Origin: Thermoanaerobaculia bacterium
Lineage (GTDB): Bacteria > Acidobacteriota > Thermoanaerobaculia > Multivoradales > Multivoraceae
NCBI GenBank assembly: GCA_022823665.1
Contig: JAJEHN010000009.1
Span: 496,001 to 560,000, forward strand
Length of the DNA stretch: 64,000 nt
Direction of reading: 5' to 3'
The notes beneath the pieces were generated by a model. That model searched no databases. It was not told where the DNA came from and saw nothing but the letters and a program-made list of their open reading frames with translations. Of this stretch, positions 47,928-56,949 are shown piece after piece (positions within the stretch are counted from its first letter, which is position 1; every line of letters begins with the position of its first letter). The position numbers and the translations under genes are program-made.

Positions 47928-48755
47928 ATGCCGTTCGACAACTCGTCGCTTCCCATACGACTCTTCACCGCTTCCCACGAGCGTTCGTGGAACCCCGCCG
48001 ACATCGACTTCTCGCAGGAGCGCTCCGACTGGCTGTCGTTCTCGGACGACGAACGGAACCTGCTGATCCGCCTGGTCTCCGGCTTCCGGGTCGGTGAGCG
48101 CGGCGTGACCCACGAACTCGCGCCGCTCCAGTTCCGCTTCCGCCAGGACGGACGGCTGGAAGACGAGATGTACGTCACCGCGCAGATGTACGAGGAGGCT
48201 CGCCACGTCCAGTTCTTCGAGACCTGGCTGATCGAGGCGCTGCCGGGCCGGTTCGGGGTCGACATCCCGTATCCCGATCTTCACGGCGACATGTTCGCCA
48301 CCCGCCTGCCGGCGGCGATGCGTGCCCTGTTCACGGACGACAGCCCCGAGGCGCTGCTTCGCGCCGTCATGCTCTACCACTTCTACGTCGAAGGCGTCGG
48401 CGCCGAGGCCAGCTACCCGATCTACTACAAGATCTTCGAACGGACGGGCAAACTGCCAGCGCTCAACCGCGGCATCCGGCTGATCCAGCGCGACGAGGCC
48501 CGCCACATCGGATTCGGCGTGTACGTCCTGCAGCGGCTGCTCGCGGAGCACCCGCACCTGGTCGATCAGTTCGAGGCCCAGGTCGAGGCGATGCGCCCGT
48601 TCGCGGAAGACGGCCCGAACCAGACCTTCGCCGGCTTCGAGCCGGGCAAGGCGCCGTTCGGTCTCGACTACGACGAGTACCGGCAGCTCTACCTCGACAA
48701 GCTGGAAGAGATGCGGCAGAGCATCTACGACGGCCGGCTCGCGGCCGCGGTGTAG
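47928..48755 (+). CDS. R2-like ligand-binding oxidase (R2lox)
   Basis: 275-residue ferritin-superfamily protein with a complete R2lox signature. Metal ligands: Glu57 (in VGERGV), Glu90 and His93 (YEEARHVQFF), Glu155 (FYVEGVGAE), Glu190 and His193 (RDEARHIGFG). The residues that form the valine-tyrosine ether cross-link in characterised R2lox are both present, Val60 and Tyr150. Spacing matches Mycobacterium R2lox with a constant offset of 11-12. These proteins assemble a Mn/Fe cofactor and bind a fatty-acid-like ligand; the physiological reaction is unknown. ATG 47928 is preceded by AAGGAGGT (47915-47922), a strong ribosome site. It is not an RNR subunit: length and ligands fit R2lox. Confidence 0.93.
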   Translation: MPFDNSSLPIRLFTASHERSWNPADIDFSQERSDWLSFSDDERNLLIRLVSGFRVGERGVTHELAPLQFRFRQDGRLEDEMYVTAQMYEEARHVQFFETWLIEALPGRFGVDIPYPDLHGDMFATRLPAAMRALFTDDSPEALLRAVMLYHFYVEGVGAEASYPIYYKIFERTGKLPALNRGIRLIQRDEARHIGFGVYVLQRLLAEHPHLVDQFEAQVEAMRPFAEDGPNQTFAGFEPGKAPFGLDYDEYRQLYLDKLEEMRQSIYDGRLAAAV

Positions 48756-48782
48756 GAGCTTGCGTTCCGCGGAGGCAACATC

Positions 48783-50135
48783 GTGAAAGCAGCGAGACTG
48801 CTCACCGCAATCGCGGCCCTGGTGCTGACCGCGGCGCCTCTCGCCGCGCAGCCGCGGGCCGACCATGTCGTGCTCGTCTCGGTCGACGGTTTCCGGCCGG
48901 ACTTCTACCTCCCCGGCTCGTCCTGGCCGGCGCCGAACATCCAGCAGATGGCGCGGGACGGGGCCCACGCCGAGGGCGTGCGCGGCGTGTTCCCCACGGT
49001 CACCTATCCGTCGCACACGACGATCGTTACCGGCGCGCGGCCCGCCCGCCACGGCGTCTACTACAACCGGCCGTTCGAACCGGAGGGACAGACCGGCGAG
49101 TGGTACTGGTTCGAGTCCTCGATTCAGGTCGACACGCTCTGGGACGCGGTGCGCGCCGCGGGCAGGCAGACCGCCGCGATCTCCTGGCCGGTGACCGTCG
49201 GCGCTCCGATCGACCGCTTCGTACCCGAGACCTACTCGCTCGACCCGAACAGCGACCGCCTCGCCCCGATGCGCGACGGCACGACTCCCGGCCTGTGGCA
49301 GGAACTCGAGCGCGAGGCCACCGGCCGGCTCAGCCTGCGCAACTACGGCGCCGCCTACCTCACGCGCGACGACACGACGGGCGCGATGGCCGCGTACGTC
49401 CTGGAGACCCACCGGCCGGCTCTGATCGCGCTCCACCTGATCACGACAGACTCCGCCCAGCACGCCCATGGCCGGGAATCGGATCGCGCCCGGCGCGCGG
49501 TCGCCGCCGCCGACCGGGCGATTGGCGCAGTCCGCGACGCCGCGGACAGGGCCGGCATCCTCGACCGCACCGCCTTCGTCATCACGGGCGACCACGGCTT
49601 CGTCGATCTCCACACCCAGCTCATGCCCAACGTCTGGCTGGCCGAAGCGGGGCTGCACGGCACCGAGCCCGATCGCGGCGAGTGGCGGGCCACCTTCCAC
49701 CCGACGGGCGGCTCGACCTTCCTGCACCTGCGCGACGAGGCCGACGCGGCGGCCCTGGACGCGGTCCGGGGCATCCTGGCCGATCTCCCCGAGACCGTGC
49801 GCCGCCTGTTCCGCGTCGTCGAACGCGACGCACTGGACCAGGCCGGCGCCGCCCCGGAGGCCCGCCTGGCCCTCGCCGCAAACCTCGGCGTCAGCTTCGG
49901 CTCGGACGCCTCCGGCGACGCCATCCGCCCCACCGACGGCGGAGCGCACGGCCACTTCCCGACCGACTTCCCGGAGATTCTGACCGGCTTCGTCGGCTGG
50001 GGTTCGGGCTTCGAGCCAGGCCGCACGGTCCACCGCATGGGCCTTACCGACATCGCGGACCTGATCGCGATGCTGCTCGATGTCGAGTTCGAGAGTCCGG
50101 ACGGGGCGCCGCCGTTGGGGGTTCTGACCCGCTGA
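48783..50135 (+). CDS. Exported NPP-type alkaline-phosphatase-superfamily phosphodiesterase
   Basis: 450-residue protein with a signal peptide (residues 1-22, LAA-QPRA). The fold motifs of ectonucleotide pyrophosphatase/phosphodiesterases are visible: VVLVSVDGFRPDFY with metal-binding Asp, FPTVTYPSHTTIVTG with the nucleophilic Thr, HLITTDSAQHAHG and ITGDHGFVDLHT for the second metal site, and a terminal His near GAHGHFPTD. GTG 48783 follows GGAGG (48771-48775). It probably hydrolyses nucleotide or phosphodiester substrates in the periplasm. It is 27 bases downstream of R2lox and convergent with the NorD-like gene. Confidence 0.88.
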   Translation: MKAARLLTAIAALVLTAAPLAAQPRADHVVLVSVDGFRPDFYLPGSSWPAPNIQQMARDGAHAEGVRGVFPTVTYPSHTTIVTGARPARHGVYYNRPFEPEGQTGEWYWFESSIQVDTLWDAVRAAGRQTAAISWPVTVGAPIDRFVPETYSLDPNSDRLAPMRDGTTPGLWQELEREATGRLSLRNYGAAYLTRDDTTGAMAAYVLETHRPALIALHLITTDSAQHAHGRESDRARRAVAAADRAIGAVRDAADRAGILDRTAFVITGDHGFVDLHTQLMPNVWLAEAGLHGTEPDRGEWRATFHPTGGSTFLHLRDEADAAALDAVRGILADLPETVRRLFRVVERDALDQAGAAPEARLALAANLGVSFGSDASGDAIRPTDGGAHGHFPTDFPEILTGFVGWGSGFEPGRTVHRMGLTDIADLIAMLLDVEFESPDGAPPLGVLTR

Positions 50136-50148
50136 GCGACTCGATCCG

Positions 50149-52368
50149 CTATGCCGTCAGCCCGCGGTACACCTTCGGCAACTGACTCGGCAGGGCGGCG
50201 ATCTCGTCGATCACGAGGTAGCGGCGCTCGGGGCACATCTCGCGCAGATAGTCGTGGCCGGCGGGATCGACGGTGATGCAGAACGTCGAGATGCCCTGGC
50301 GTTCCGTCTCCCGGAGCGCGACCATCGTGTCGCGGATGCCGTAGACGCGCGACGCGCGGTCGCTGCCGTAGTCGAAGTCCTGGGGGTAGCCGTCCGAGAG
50401 GATGAGCAGGACCTTGACCTTCGCCTCGCGCTCGGCGAGCTTCGCGGCGGCGTGGCGGATCGCCGGTCCCATCCGGGTGCTGCGCTTCGGCTCCATCGCC
50501 GCGATCCGGTCTTCGGCCTCCCGGTCGAGGTCGTCGTCGAACTCCTTGGCGACGAAGAACTCGACCTCCTTGCGGCCGAAGCCGGAGAAACCGTAGATCG
50601 CGTAGTCGTCGCCCAGGGTCTCGAGCGCGTCGGCCATCAGAACCAGGGACTCCTTCTCGATGTCGATCACCCGGCGGCCCGGCGGCAGTGGCTGCGGGTT
50701 GTCGGGCCAGTCGAAGTCGTCGAACACCCCGACGTACTCGGGTTCCGGCGTCTTGCCCGCGGGCGCCTCCGGCTCGTCCACCGGCGCCTCCGCGTCGGTC
50801 GAGGCACTCATGTCGAGCAGGAATGCGGCGGCCACGTCCCGGTGCTGGCGGCGGCGGCTCATGTAGACGGCGCCATCCGGCGGCCGGCCGGCGCGGCGGT
50901 CGACGTGGGTTTCGACCACCCGGTCGAGGTCGAGCTCCTCGCCCTCGATCAGCCGCCGCATCCGCCGGAACTCCTCCGGCTTGAGCAACTCGAACTGCTT
51001 CCTGACGCGCCGCAGCGGGTAGGCGTGGAGGCGCCTCGTCTCGTCGACGAACCGGTCCGCCGGCGCCACCGCGCCGTTCGGGGCCGCAGCGGGCGGCTCG
51101 ATCGGTTTCTCGCGCAGGTGACACCAGCGCCGGCGATAGCCGGCCAGTTCGTGGTCCCACTCGTCGTAGTAGTAGACCTGCTCCCGGTCGAGCCCGGCCT
51201 CCGCCAGCTCCCGCTCCAGCCGCTTCGACAGCTCCTCGAGGCGGGCCGCCAGTTCCTCGGGATCGAGTTCGATCGGCGTTGCCTCCTCGTCACCCTCTTC
51301 GGCCTCGATCGCACCCGTGACGTCGAGGTCGGTCAGCGGCAGGCCGGCGGTGCCCGAGAGGTCGCCGTCCTGCAGGCTGAGCACGCCCAGCTCGTCGACC
51401 TGCAACTGCTCCATCAGGCCGGCGGCGATCGGGCCCGGTTCCACGTCGTCCCGCACTTCGACCTCGGACGCGAGCTCCTGCCACTCCCGGCGCAACTCGA
51501 CGCGTTCAGGCGCCGGGTCGCCGTGGTGTGCCGGAGCGGGCATCTCCAGCGACTGCGGGACGGGGTCGGCGGCGGATTCCGGCCCGCGCTCCTCCGCGGC
51601 GGTTCCAGCCGACAGGTCGGAGTCGACGACGAGACCGCTCGGACGCAGGACGGCGAACGCCGGATAGAGAGAGCGCACGACGCTGCGGGTGTTCTCGACG
51701 GTGGCGCCGGGATTCAGCAACGTCGCCGCTTCTCCGGAATGCCGGCCAGAGGGCCGGCGCACCGACAGCCGGCCTGCCGTATCGGCACTGTCCCCGCCCG
51801 CCAGCAGTCGGGACCGCTGCTCGAGCAGGAGCGCACGCGCCAGGTCGAACAGGGCCGCTTCCCGCGGCTGCCGGCGAGCCGCCGGCCGTTGCGGCGGGCC
51901 CAGCGACGAATCGAGCGCATCGTCGATCAGCCGCAACAGATCGCGGCCCACTCCCCGAAAGACGCGCGCGAGAGCAGCGTCGATGCGCGCACCCTCGAGC
52001 CGCGCGAACAGCGCCCGGGCAAGGGCCGGTTCGTCGAAACCGGCGAAGAAGTCGGCGAACCGGAGCGGACCCCGCCGGTAGGTGCCGAACAGCACGCCGC
52101 CCAACTGGTGCAGCACCGCCATCCGGTAGACCATGAAGTTGCCATCGCTGTCCGGCCACCGGTCCATCCGCTCCGGCAGGTAGAAGGCCGCGCCGTCCGT
52201 CGTCGGCCGGCCCGCGGCCGCCGCGCCTTCCAGGTCGAGATGCCCCGCGCGCGACCTGTCCCCGGCTTCAAGGTCGGCGAGAGGCCGGACCTCGGCCGGG
52301 CGCGCCAGCATCGCCTCGACGTAGATCTCGAGGACGCGGGCGACGTCGTCGAGGGCGACCGCGGTCAA
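50149..52368 (-). CDS. NorD/CbbO-like von Willebrand A domain protein
   Basis: 739-residue cytoplasmic protein; the last about 230 residues form a VWA domain with the MIDAS motif DMSAST (about 517), [13 protein letters not shown] and [19 protein letters not shown]. The N-terminal half is alpha-helical ([35 protein letters not shown]), as in NorD/CbbO partners of MoxR-type AAA+ proteins. The preceding gene encodes such an AAA+ protein; the TTG at 52366-52368 overlaps its stop as TTGA and is the chosen start, with ATG 52309-52311 as an alternative. A dispersed repeat (51744-51764) encodes VRRPSGR in a linker. No nor or cbb structural genes are nearby, so the client enzyme is unknown. Confidence 0.82.
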   Translation of the reverse strand: MTAVALDDVARVLEIYVEAMLARPAEVRPLADLEAGDRSRAGHLDLEGAAAAGRPTTDGAAFYLPERMDRWPDSDGNFMVYRMAVLHQLGGVLFGTYRRGPLRFADFFAGFDEPALARALFARLEGARIDAALARVFRGVGRDLLRLIDDALDSSLGPPQRPAARRQPREAALFDLARALLLEQRSRLLAGGDSADTAGRLSVRRPSGRHSGEAATLLNPGATVENTRSVVRSLYPAFAVLRPSGLVVDSDLSAGTAAEERGPESAADPVPQSLEMPAPAHHGDPAPERVELRREWQELASEVEVRDDVEPGPIAAGLMEQLQVDELGVLSLQDGDLSGTAGLPLTDLDVTGAIEAEEGDEEATPIELDPEELAARLEELSKRLERELAEAGLDREQVYYYDEWDHELAGYRRRWCHLREKPIEPPAAAPNGAVAPADRFVDETRRLHAYPLRRVRKQFELLKPEEFRRMRRLIEGEELDLDRVVETHVDRRAGRPPDGAVYMSRRRQHRDVAAAFLLDMSASTDAEAPVDEPEAPAGKTPEPEYVGVFDDFDWPDNPQPLPPGRRVIDIEKESLVLMADALETLGDDYAIYGFSGFGRKEVEFFVAKEFDDDLDREAEDRIAAMEPKRSTRMGPAIRHAAAKLAEREAKVKVLLILSDGYPQDFDYGSDRASRVYGIRDTMVALRETERQGISTFCITVDPAGHDYLREMCPERRYLVIDEIAALPSQLPKVYRGLTA
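51744..51764 (+). repeat. Short dispersed repeat inside the NorD-like gene
   Basis: A 21-base unit (GGCCAGAGGGCCGGCGCACC and one more base) is repeated exactly at 53555-53575 in the intergenic region before the oxidoreductase gene. In this copy it is read through in frame and lies in a low-complexity linker of the protein, so the element appears able to sit in coding DNA. Confidence 0.5.
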
Positions 52369-53216
52369 GGCAGCAGCGTCGACGCCACCTCGGTCACCGC
52401 GCGCTGGACCTCGTCGTCGTCGGTGATCGCCCGGCAGATCGCGGCGACGCAGGCTTCGCGCACGCCGATGCCGCCGGCGATCAACTGTGCCGTGTAGATG
52501 AGCAGGCGGGTGCTGACGCCCTCGTCGAAGCCGCGGTGGTGCAGGTTGCGGATGCGCTTGCCGAGTTCGGCCAGGTCGCGGGCCAGCGTCACGTCGATGT
52601 CCGCCTCGTGGGCGATGATCTCGGCTTCGATCTCCGGCGGCGGGTAGTCGAACTCGAGCGCCACGAACCGCTGGCGCGTGCTCGGCTTCAGGTCCTTGGC
52701 GACGCTCTGGTAGCCCGGGTTGTACGAAAGGACGAGCAGGAAGTCCGGGTGCGCGGGCAGAATCTCGCCGCGCTTCTCGATCGGCAGGATGCGGCGGTGG
52801 TCCGTCAGCGCGTGGATCAGGACCGTCGTGTCCTTGCGCGCCTCGACGATCTCGTCGAGGTAGCAGATCGACCCGTCGCGCACGGCGCGGGTCAGCGGGC
52901 CGTCCATCCAGACCGTGTCGTCGCCCTCGAGGAGGTAGCGGCCGACCAGGTCCGTCGCGGTCAGGTCCTCGTGGCAGGCGACGGTGACGAGGGGCGTCTC
53001 GATGCCCGCGCGCGTGCCTGCGTCGCCGCCACGGTAAAGGCGGTGCGTCATGTGCTCGAGGAACCGCGTCTTTCCGCAACCCGTGGGCCCCTTGAGCAGC
53101 ACCGGCATGCGCGCCCGGTGCGCGGCGAGGAACAGGTCCACCTCGTTGCCGACCGGCAGGTAGTAAGGCGCCTCCGGCTCGGGCCGCGGCGGCGCCGCCT
53201 GGAGAGGTTGAGTCAT
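52365..53216 (-). CDS. CbbQ/NirQ/NorQ-family MoxR AAA+ ATPase
   Basis: 283-residue MoxR-type AAA+ protein. Walker A GPTGCGKT (43-50), [20 protein letters not shown], Walker [16 protein letters not shown], sensor region [10 protein letters not shown] and a C-terminal lid fit the CbbQ/NorQ subfamily that remodels metalloenzymes together with a VWA partner (rubisco activation, NO reductase maturation). ATG 53214-53216 ([12 protein letters not shown]) is used. It overlaps the NorD-like gene by 4 bases, so the pair is coupled. The pterin dehydratase gene lies 19 bases upstream on the same strand. Confidence 0.9.
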   Translation of the reverse strand: MTQPLQAAPPRPEPEAPYYLPVGNEVDLFLAAHRARMPVLLKGPTGCGKTRFLEHMTHRLYRGGDAGTRAGIETPLVTVACHEDLTATDLVGRYLLEGDDTVWMDGPLTRAVRDGSICYLDEIVEARKDTTVLIHALTDHRRILPIEKRGEILPAHPDFLLVLSYNPGYQSVAKDLKPSTRQRFVALEFDYPPPEIEAEIIAHEADIDVTLARDLAELGKRIRNLHHRGFDEGVSTRLLIYTAQLIAGGIGVREACVAAICRAITDDDEVQRAVTEVASTLLP

Positions 53217-53235
53217 GGGCTGGCGCTGGCGCGAG

Positions 53236-53517
53236 TCAGCAATGGTCGACCGCCCGAGCGAGTGCAAAGTCCTTCTCCGTCACGCCGCCAGCGGAATGGG
53301 TGCTGAGGGTCAGGCGGACCCGGTTGTAGCGAACATCGATGTCCGGATGGTGATCCGCCGCCTCGGCCAACTCCGCAACGAAGTCGACGAAGCGCACCGC
53401 CGCCGGGAAAGTCGGAAACTGGTACTCCCTCGAGATCGAAGGCGCCTCCAGATCGGCCTCCCAACCGCTCAACTCACCGCACGCCGCCCGTATCTCGTCC
53501 GCCGTCATCGCCGCCAT
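53236..53517 (-). CDS. Pterin-4a-carbinolamine dehydratase
   Basis: 93-residue PCD/DCoH-family enzyme that dehydrates 4a-hydroxytetrahydrobiopterin and so recycles the cofactor of aromatic amino acid hydroxylases. The active-site motif [20 protein letters not shown] shows the paired His and the downstream His (LSTHSAGG) and Asp (EKDFALA) of the family. Length is typical (about 90-105). Start ATG 53515-53517 or the Met four codons in. No phenylalanine hydroxylase is in the window; in some bacteria PCD also serves molybdopterin metabolism (family knowledge), which would fit a NorQ/NorD neighbourhood but is speculative. Confidence 0.9.
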   Translation of the reverse strand: MAAMTADEIRAACGELSGWEADLEAPSISREYQFPTFPAAVRFVDFVAELAEAADHHPDIDVRYNRVRLTLSTHSAGGVTEKDFALARAVDHC

Positions 53518-53554
53518 TGCCGGTTACCTCCGCCGCGCGACCCTAGCAGCCGTC

Positions 53555-53575
53555 GGCCAGAGGGCCGGCGCACCG
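53555..53575 (+). repeat. Dispersed 21-base repeat, second copy
   Basis: Exact match to 51744-51764, here in the 317-base noncoding interval between the pterin dehydratase and the luciferase-like oxidoreductase. It precedes the large inverted repeat of that interval by about 50 bases. Confidence 0.5.
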
Positions 53576-53624
53576 GCACTCGCCGGCACGACTCCACGAT
53601 GGATCGCCGCACCCGATGCGTCCA

Positions 53625-53801
53625 GCCGGTCCGGGTTCCGGGGGAGAGGGTCCCAGCGGGCTGAAGCCAAGCGACTGCCGTGACCTTCCATGAACCGACA
53701 ACCGTATGGAGCGCAGGCGACCGAAGCGAGCGCCCAGACCCCCATTCACCAAGCGGGCGCGAGCGTCCGCTGGGACCCTCTCCCCCGGAACCCGGACCGG
53801 C
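53625..53801. repeat. Perfect 35-bp inverted repeat with 107-base loop
   Basis: Left arm 53625-53659 and right arm 53767-53801 are perfect reverse complements over 35 bases (left arm contains GGTTCCGGGGGAGAGGGTCC). The 107-base interior shows no gene. The right arm ends 33 bases before the start of the luciferase-like oxidoreductase. This could be a mobile-element remnant such as a MITE, a regulatory cruciform or stem in the 5' leader. It accounts for most of the 317-base noncoding stretch 53518-53834; the rest holds the 21-base repeat and nothing else I recognise. Confidence 0.8.
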
Positions 53802-53834
53802 GGGTGACACCCGCAGTGGTACTGTCGGCGGCCT

Positions 53835-55046
53835 ATGAAATTCGGCATCTTCTACGAGCATCAGCTACCGAAACCGTGGGGGCCGGACTCGGAGCACCGG
53901 TTGCTTCAGAACTCGCTGGAGCAGATCGAACTCGCCGACCGGCTCGGGTACGACTACGCCTGGGAGGTGGAGCACCACTTCCTGGAGGAGTACTCCCACA
54001 GTTCGGCGCCCGAAGTGTTCCTTGCGGCGGCGTCGCAGCGGACGAAGAACATCCGCCTCGGCCACGGCATCGTCCAGTTGACGACGAACCACCCGGCCCG
54101 GGTCGCAGAGCGCGTTTCGACGCTCGACCTAGTCTCGGACGGACGGGTCGAACTCGGCCTCGGCGAAGGCTCGAGCGTCACGGAACTCCATCCCTTCGGC
54201 CGCAGCTTCCGCGACAAGCGGATCGTCTGGGAGGAGGCGGTCCAGGCCTGCCTGCCGATGTTCTGGGAAGAGGGCTGGGAGTACCACGGCCACTACTTCG
54301 ACTTCCCGCTTCGCAACGTGATCCCGAAGCCGCTGCAGCGGCCTCACCCGCCGCTCTGGGTCGCCTGTTCGCAACTCGACACGATCCGCTACGCCGCCCA
54401 CCGCGGCATGGGCGCTCTGTGCTTCAAGTTCGCCGACCTCGACTCCGCCCGGGCCTGGGTCAACGCCTACTACAACACGTTCACGCAGGACCAGCGCAAG
54501 CTCTGCGACTACCAGACGAACCCGAACCTGGCCACGGTCAGCGGCTTCATGTGCGCGCCGACTGACGAAGAGGCGCAACAGAAGGCCGACGGCTGGACCT
54601 TCTTCCAGTTCGCCCTCCAGCTCTACAACAAGGAGGGGCCGTTCGAGCCGAAGTCGAACAACTTCTGGGAGCGCTACCAGGAGTGGAAGCAGACCCCCGA
54701 GGGCCGGCGTCGCTCCGACAGCGAGCTGATCGGCTCGCCGGAGACGATCCGCGAGCGCCTGCGCGAACTGGAACGGGCCCACGTCGACCAGGTCATCCTG
54801 CTCAACCAGGCCGGCAAGAACACCCACGAGGACATCATGAGCAGTCTGGAGCTGTTCGCCCGCGAGGTGATGCCCGAGTTCCAGGCCCGCGAAGACCGGC
54901 AGCAGGAATGGAAGCGGGCGGTCCTCGCCGGCGAGCAGAGGCTCGACGAGATCGACACGGAGCCGTTCAACGTGACCGCCCGCCTGAAGCCCACCCTGCC
55001 GCCGTCGGAGGAGGCGCTGGCCGCGGCCCGGAAGTGGGCCAGCTAG
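53835..55046 (+). CDS. LLM-class (luciferase-like) flavin-dependent oxidoreductase
   Basis: 403-residue TIM-barrel flavoprotein of the bacterial luciferase family, which uses reduced FMN or F420 to oxidise small organic substrates. The opening MKFGIFYEHQLPKPWG, followed by GYDYAWEVEHHFLEEYSH and RLGHGIVQLTTNHPARVAE with VSDGRVELGLGEGSS, is characteristic. The C-terminal region EELERAHVDQVILLNQAGKN-like stretch closes the barrel. Length is above the 330-350 norm because of a C-terminal extension. ATG 53835 follows the inverted repeat region. Substrate and flavin type cannot be read from sequence alone. Confidence 0.88.
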   Translation: MKFGIFYEHQLPKPWGPDSEHRLLQNSLEQIELADRLGYDYAWEVEHHFLEEYSHSSAPEVFLAAASQRTKNIRLGHGIVQLTTNHPARVAERVSTLDLVSDGRVELGLGEGSSVTELHPFGRSFRDKRIVWEEAVQACLPMFWEEGWEYHGHYFDFPLRNVIPKPLQRPHPPLWVACSQLDTIRYAAHRGMGALCFKFADLDSARAWVNAYYNTFTQDQRKLCDYQTNPNLATVSGFMCAPTDEEAQQKADGWTFFQFALQLYNKEGPFEPKSNNFWERYQEWKQTPEGRRRSDSELIGSPETIRERLRELERAHVDQVILLNQAGKNTHEDIMSSLELFAREVMPEFQAREDRQQEWKRAVLAGEQRLDEIDTEPFNVTARLKPTLPPSEEALAAARKWAS

Positions 55047-55129
55047 CTCATCCACCGGCGAGCGCAACCGAATCATCGCTTCTGCGTAGTCAAGTACGAC
55101 TGCACGCAACCCAACACCGGAGACTCTTC

Positions 55130-55912
55130 ATGTCCCTTCTCTTCCAGCGCCGCCGGCCTGTCTCGCTAGCCGGCTGCATCCTGCTCCTGGGAGCGGCACT
55201 CTCCGCCGCGCCGCTCTTCGCAGACGATGAACTGCCGTCGCCCGAGGAGATCGTCGCCCGCCACGTCGAGGCGCTCGGCGGCGAGGCCGCACTACGGGCC
55301 CACGCTTCGGTCACCACAAACGGCACGTTCGAGGTGCCCGCGATGGGAATGTCCGCCCCAATGACGATCCTCCAGATCGCGCCTGACCAGGGCATCGTTC
55401 GCATCAGCATGCCCGGGATGGGCGAGAGTGTGCAGGCCTACAACGGCGAGATCGCCTGGGTCGAGGATCCGATGCAGGGGAATCGCGTGCTCGAGGGCGC
55501 CGAACTCAACGCGATGAAGCGTCAGTTCGACTTGCATGCGGACCTGAAGTACGGCGAGCACTATCCGCAACGCGCCACGGCCGGCGAAGCCGAATGGAAC
55601 GGCGAGGCGGCGTACAAGGTCGATCTGGTCGACGCCGACGGTACCGAGGCTTCCCGCTACTTCTCCGTCGAAACCGGCCTGCTGCTCGGCCAAGAGGCCT
55701 CGGTCTCAAACGAGATGGGCACGATGGAGGCGACGACGACCTGGAGCGACTACAAGGAGTTCGGCGGCGTGATGTTCGCTACCTCCGTTACCACGAACCT
55801 CGTTTCCGTGGGCATGGAGTTCATCCAGACCGTCGAGTCCATGACGTTCGACGACGTGGACCCGAGCGCCTTCGAGCCCTCCGACGCGATCAAGGCGCTG
55901 CTGCCGGAGTAA
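55130..55912 (+). CDS. Exported LolA-like/outer-membrane-lipoprotein-sorting-like protein, copy 1
   Basis: 260-residue protein with a cleavable signal peptide (about residues 1-31, LFA-DDELP). The mature part (ALGGEAALRAHASVTTNGTF, YNGEIAWVEDPMQG, FSVETGLLLGQEA, YKEFGGVMFATSV) has the beta-rich half-barrel pattern of acidobacterial proteins annotated as outer-membrane lipoprotein-sorting. ATG 55130 is chosen over longer frames that overlap the oxidoreductase. It is a close paralog of the next gene and both end with the identical FEPSDAIKALLPE. Ligand unknown; lipid or lipoprotein handling is inference. Confidence 0.8.
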   Translation: MSLLFQRRRPVSLAGCILLLGAALSAAPLFADDELPSPEEIVARHVEALGGEAALRAHASVTTNGTFEVPAMGMSAPMTILQIAPDQGIVRISMPGMGESVQAYNGEIAWVEDPMQGNRVLEGAELNAMKRQFDLHADLKYGEHYPQRATAGEAEWNGEAAYKVDLVDADGTEASRYFSVETGLLLGQEASVSNEMGTMEATTTWSDYKEFGGVMFATSVTTNLVSVGMEFIQTVESMTFDDVDPSAFEPSDAIKALLPE

Positions 55913-55958
55913 CCGGGCCGCTCACTCGCATACACACAACGAAGTCAGGAGATCATCC

Positions 55959-56774
55959 ATGTCCTTCAAGTCCACCAACCACAAGGCCCTGCTGGCGCTC
56001 GCCTGCTGCGGCCTGATTCTCGGCGCCTGCGCCGCCTACGAAGCTGGAGAAGCCCCCGCCTCGGCCGCACCGGAGCCTCCCCCACCGCCAGAGCTGACGG
56101 AAGAGCAGAAGATCATCGCCCGCTACATCGAGGCGAGCGGCGGCGAGGACGCGATCCGCGCTCACACCTCGATGACGATCAAGGGCGGGTTCGAGATGCC
56201 CGCAATGGGCATGTCCGGGGACACCACGACGTACTCGCTGGCGCCCGACAAGACCCTGGCCCTGATCAGCCTTCCCGGAATGGGCGAGATCGTCACCGGC
56301 ACGAATGGAGACGTCGCCTGGGCCGAGGACCCGATGCAGGGGCCACGAGTGCTCGACGGCGACATGCTCGCGGACGCCAGGCGCCAGGCGCGCTTCTATG
56401 CGCAACTGGAGTACGACGCCATGTATCCCGAACAGACGGCGGCCGGAGAGACCGAATGGGATGGCCAAACGGCCCAACAGCTCGATCTGGTCGACACCGA
56501 CGGCAACGAATCGTCGCACTACTTCGCCACGGACACGGGCCTCCTGATCGGCATCGAGGCAACGCAGACGAATGAAATGGGAACGATGGACGTGACGATC
56601 ACGATGGGTGACTACGAGGAGTTCGGCGGCATGCTGGTGCCCACCTCGACCGTCTTCAGCATGCCCAGCATGGGGATGGAGTTCACCCAGACCGTCGACT
56701 CCGTGACCTTCGACGACGTCGACCCGAGCGTCTTCGAGCCCTCCGACGCGATCAAGGCGCTCCTGCCGGAGTAG
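55959..56774 (+). CDS. LolA-like lipoprotein, copy 2
   Basis: 271-residue paralog of the preceding gene, but with a lipobox (LILGAC, Cys24), so probably lipid-anchored. After a proline/alanine-rich linker (APEPPPPPELTEEQK) the domain matches copy 1 block by block: GGEDAIRAHTSMTIKGGFE, AEDPMQGPRVLDGD, YFATDTGLLIGIEA, YEEFGGMLVPTS and an identical C terminus FEPSDAIKALLPE. The pair, one soluble and one anchored, are separated by 46 bases and probably cotranscribed. The GWxTD/VWA gene follows. Confidence 0.82.
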   Translation: MSFKSTNHKALLALACCGLILGACAAYEAGEAPASAAPEPPPPPELTEEQKIIARYIEASGGEDAIRAHTSMTIKGGFEMPAMGMSGDTTTYSLAPDKTLALISLPGMGEIVTGTNGDVAWAEDPMQGPRVLDGDMLADARRQARFYAQLEYDAMYPEQTAAGETEWDGQTAQQLDLVDTDGNESSHYFATDTGLLIGIEATQTNEMGTMDVTITMGDYEEFGGMLVPTSTVFSMPSMGMEFTQTVDSVTFDDVDPSVFEPSDAIKALLPE

Positions 56775-56949
56775 AGGCTCGGCCCGTTCGAGACAGCTCC
56801 TTCCCCGGTGCGGCCGTGTCGGCGCGGTCGCACCGGCGCTCTTCGTCGCCGCGGCGACACTGGTCGCCGCCGCGGCACCGGCCGAAGCCCAAGGCAGCCG
56901 CCGGCCGCAGGCGCGCCTGACGGACTTCTACGAGCAGTGGCTCGCGGAA

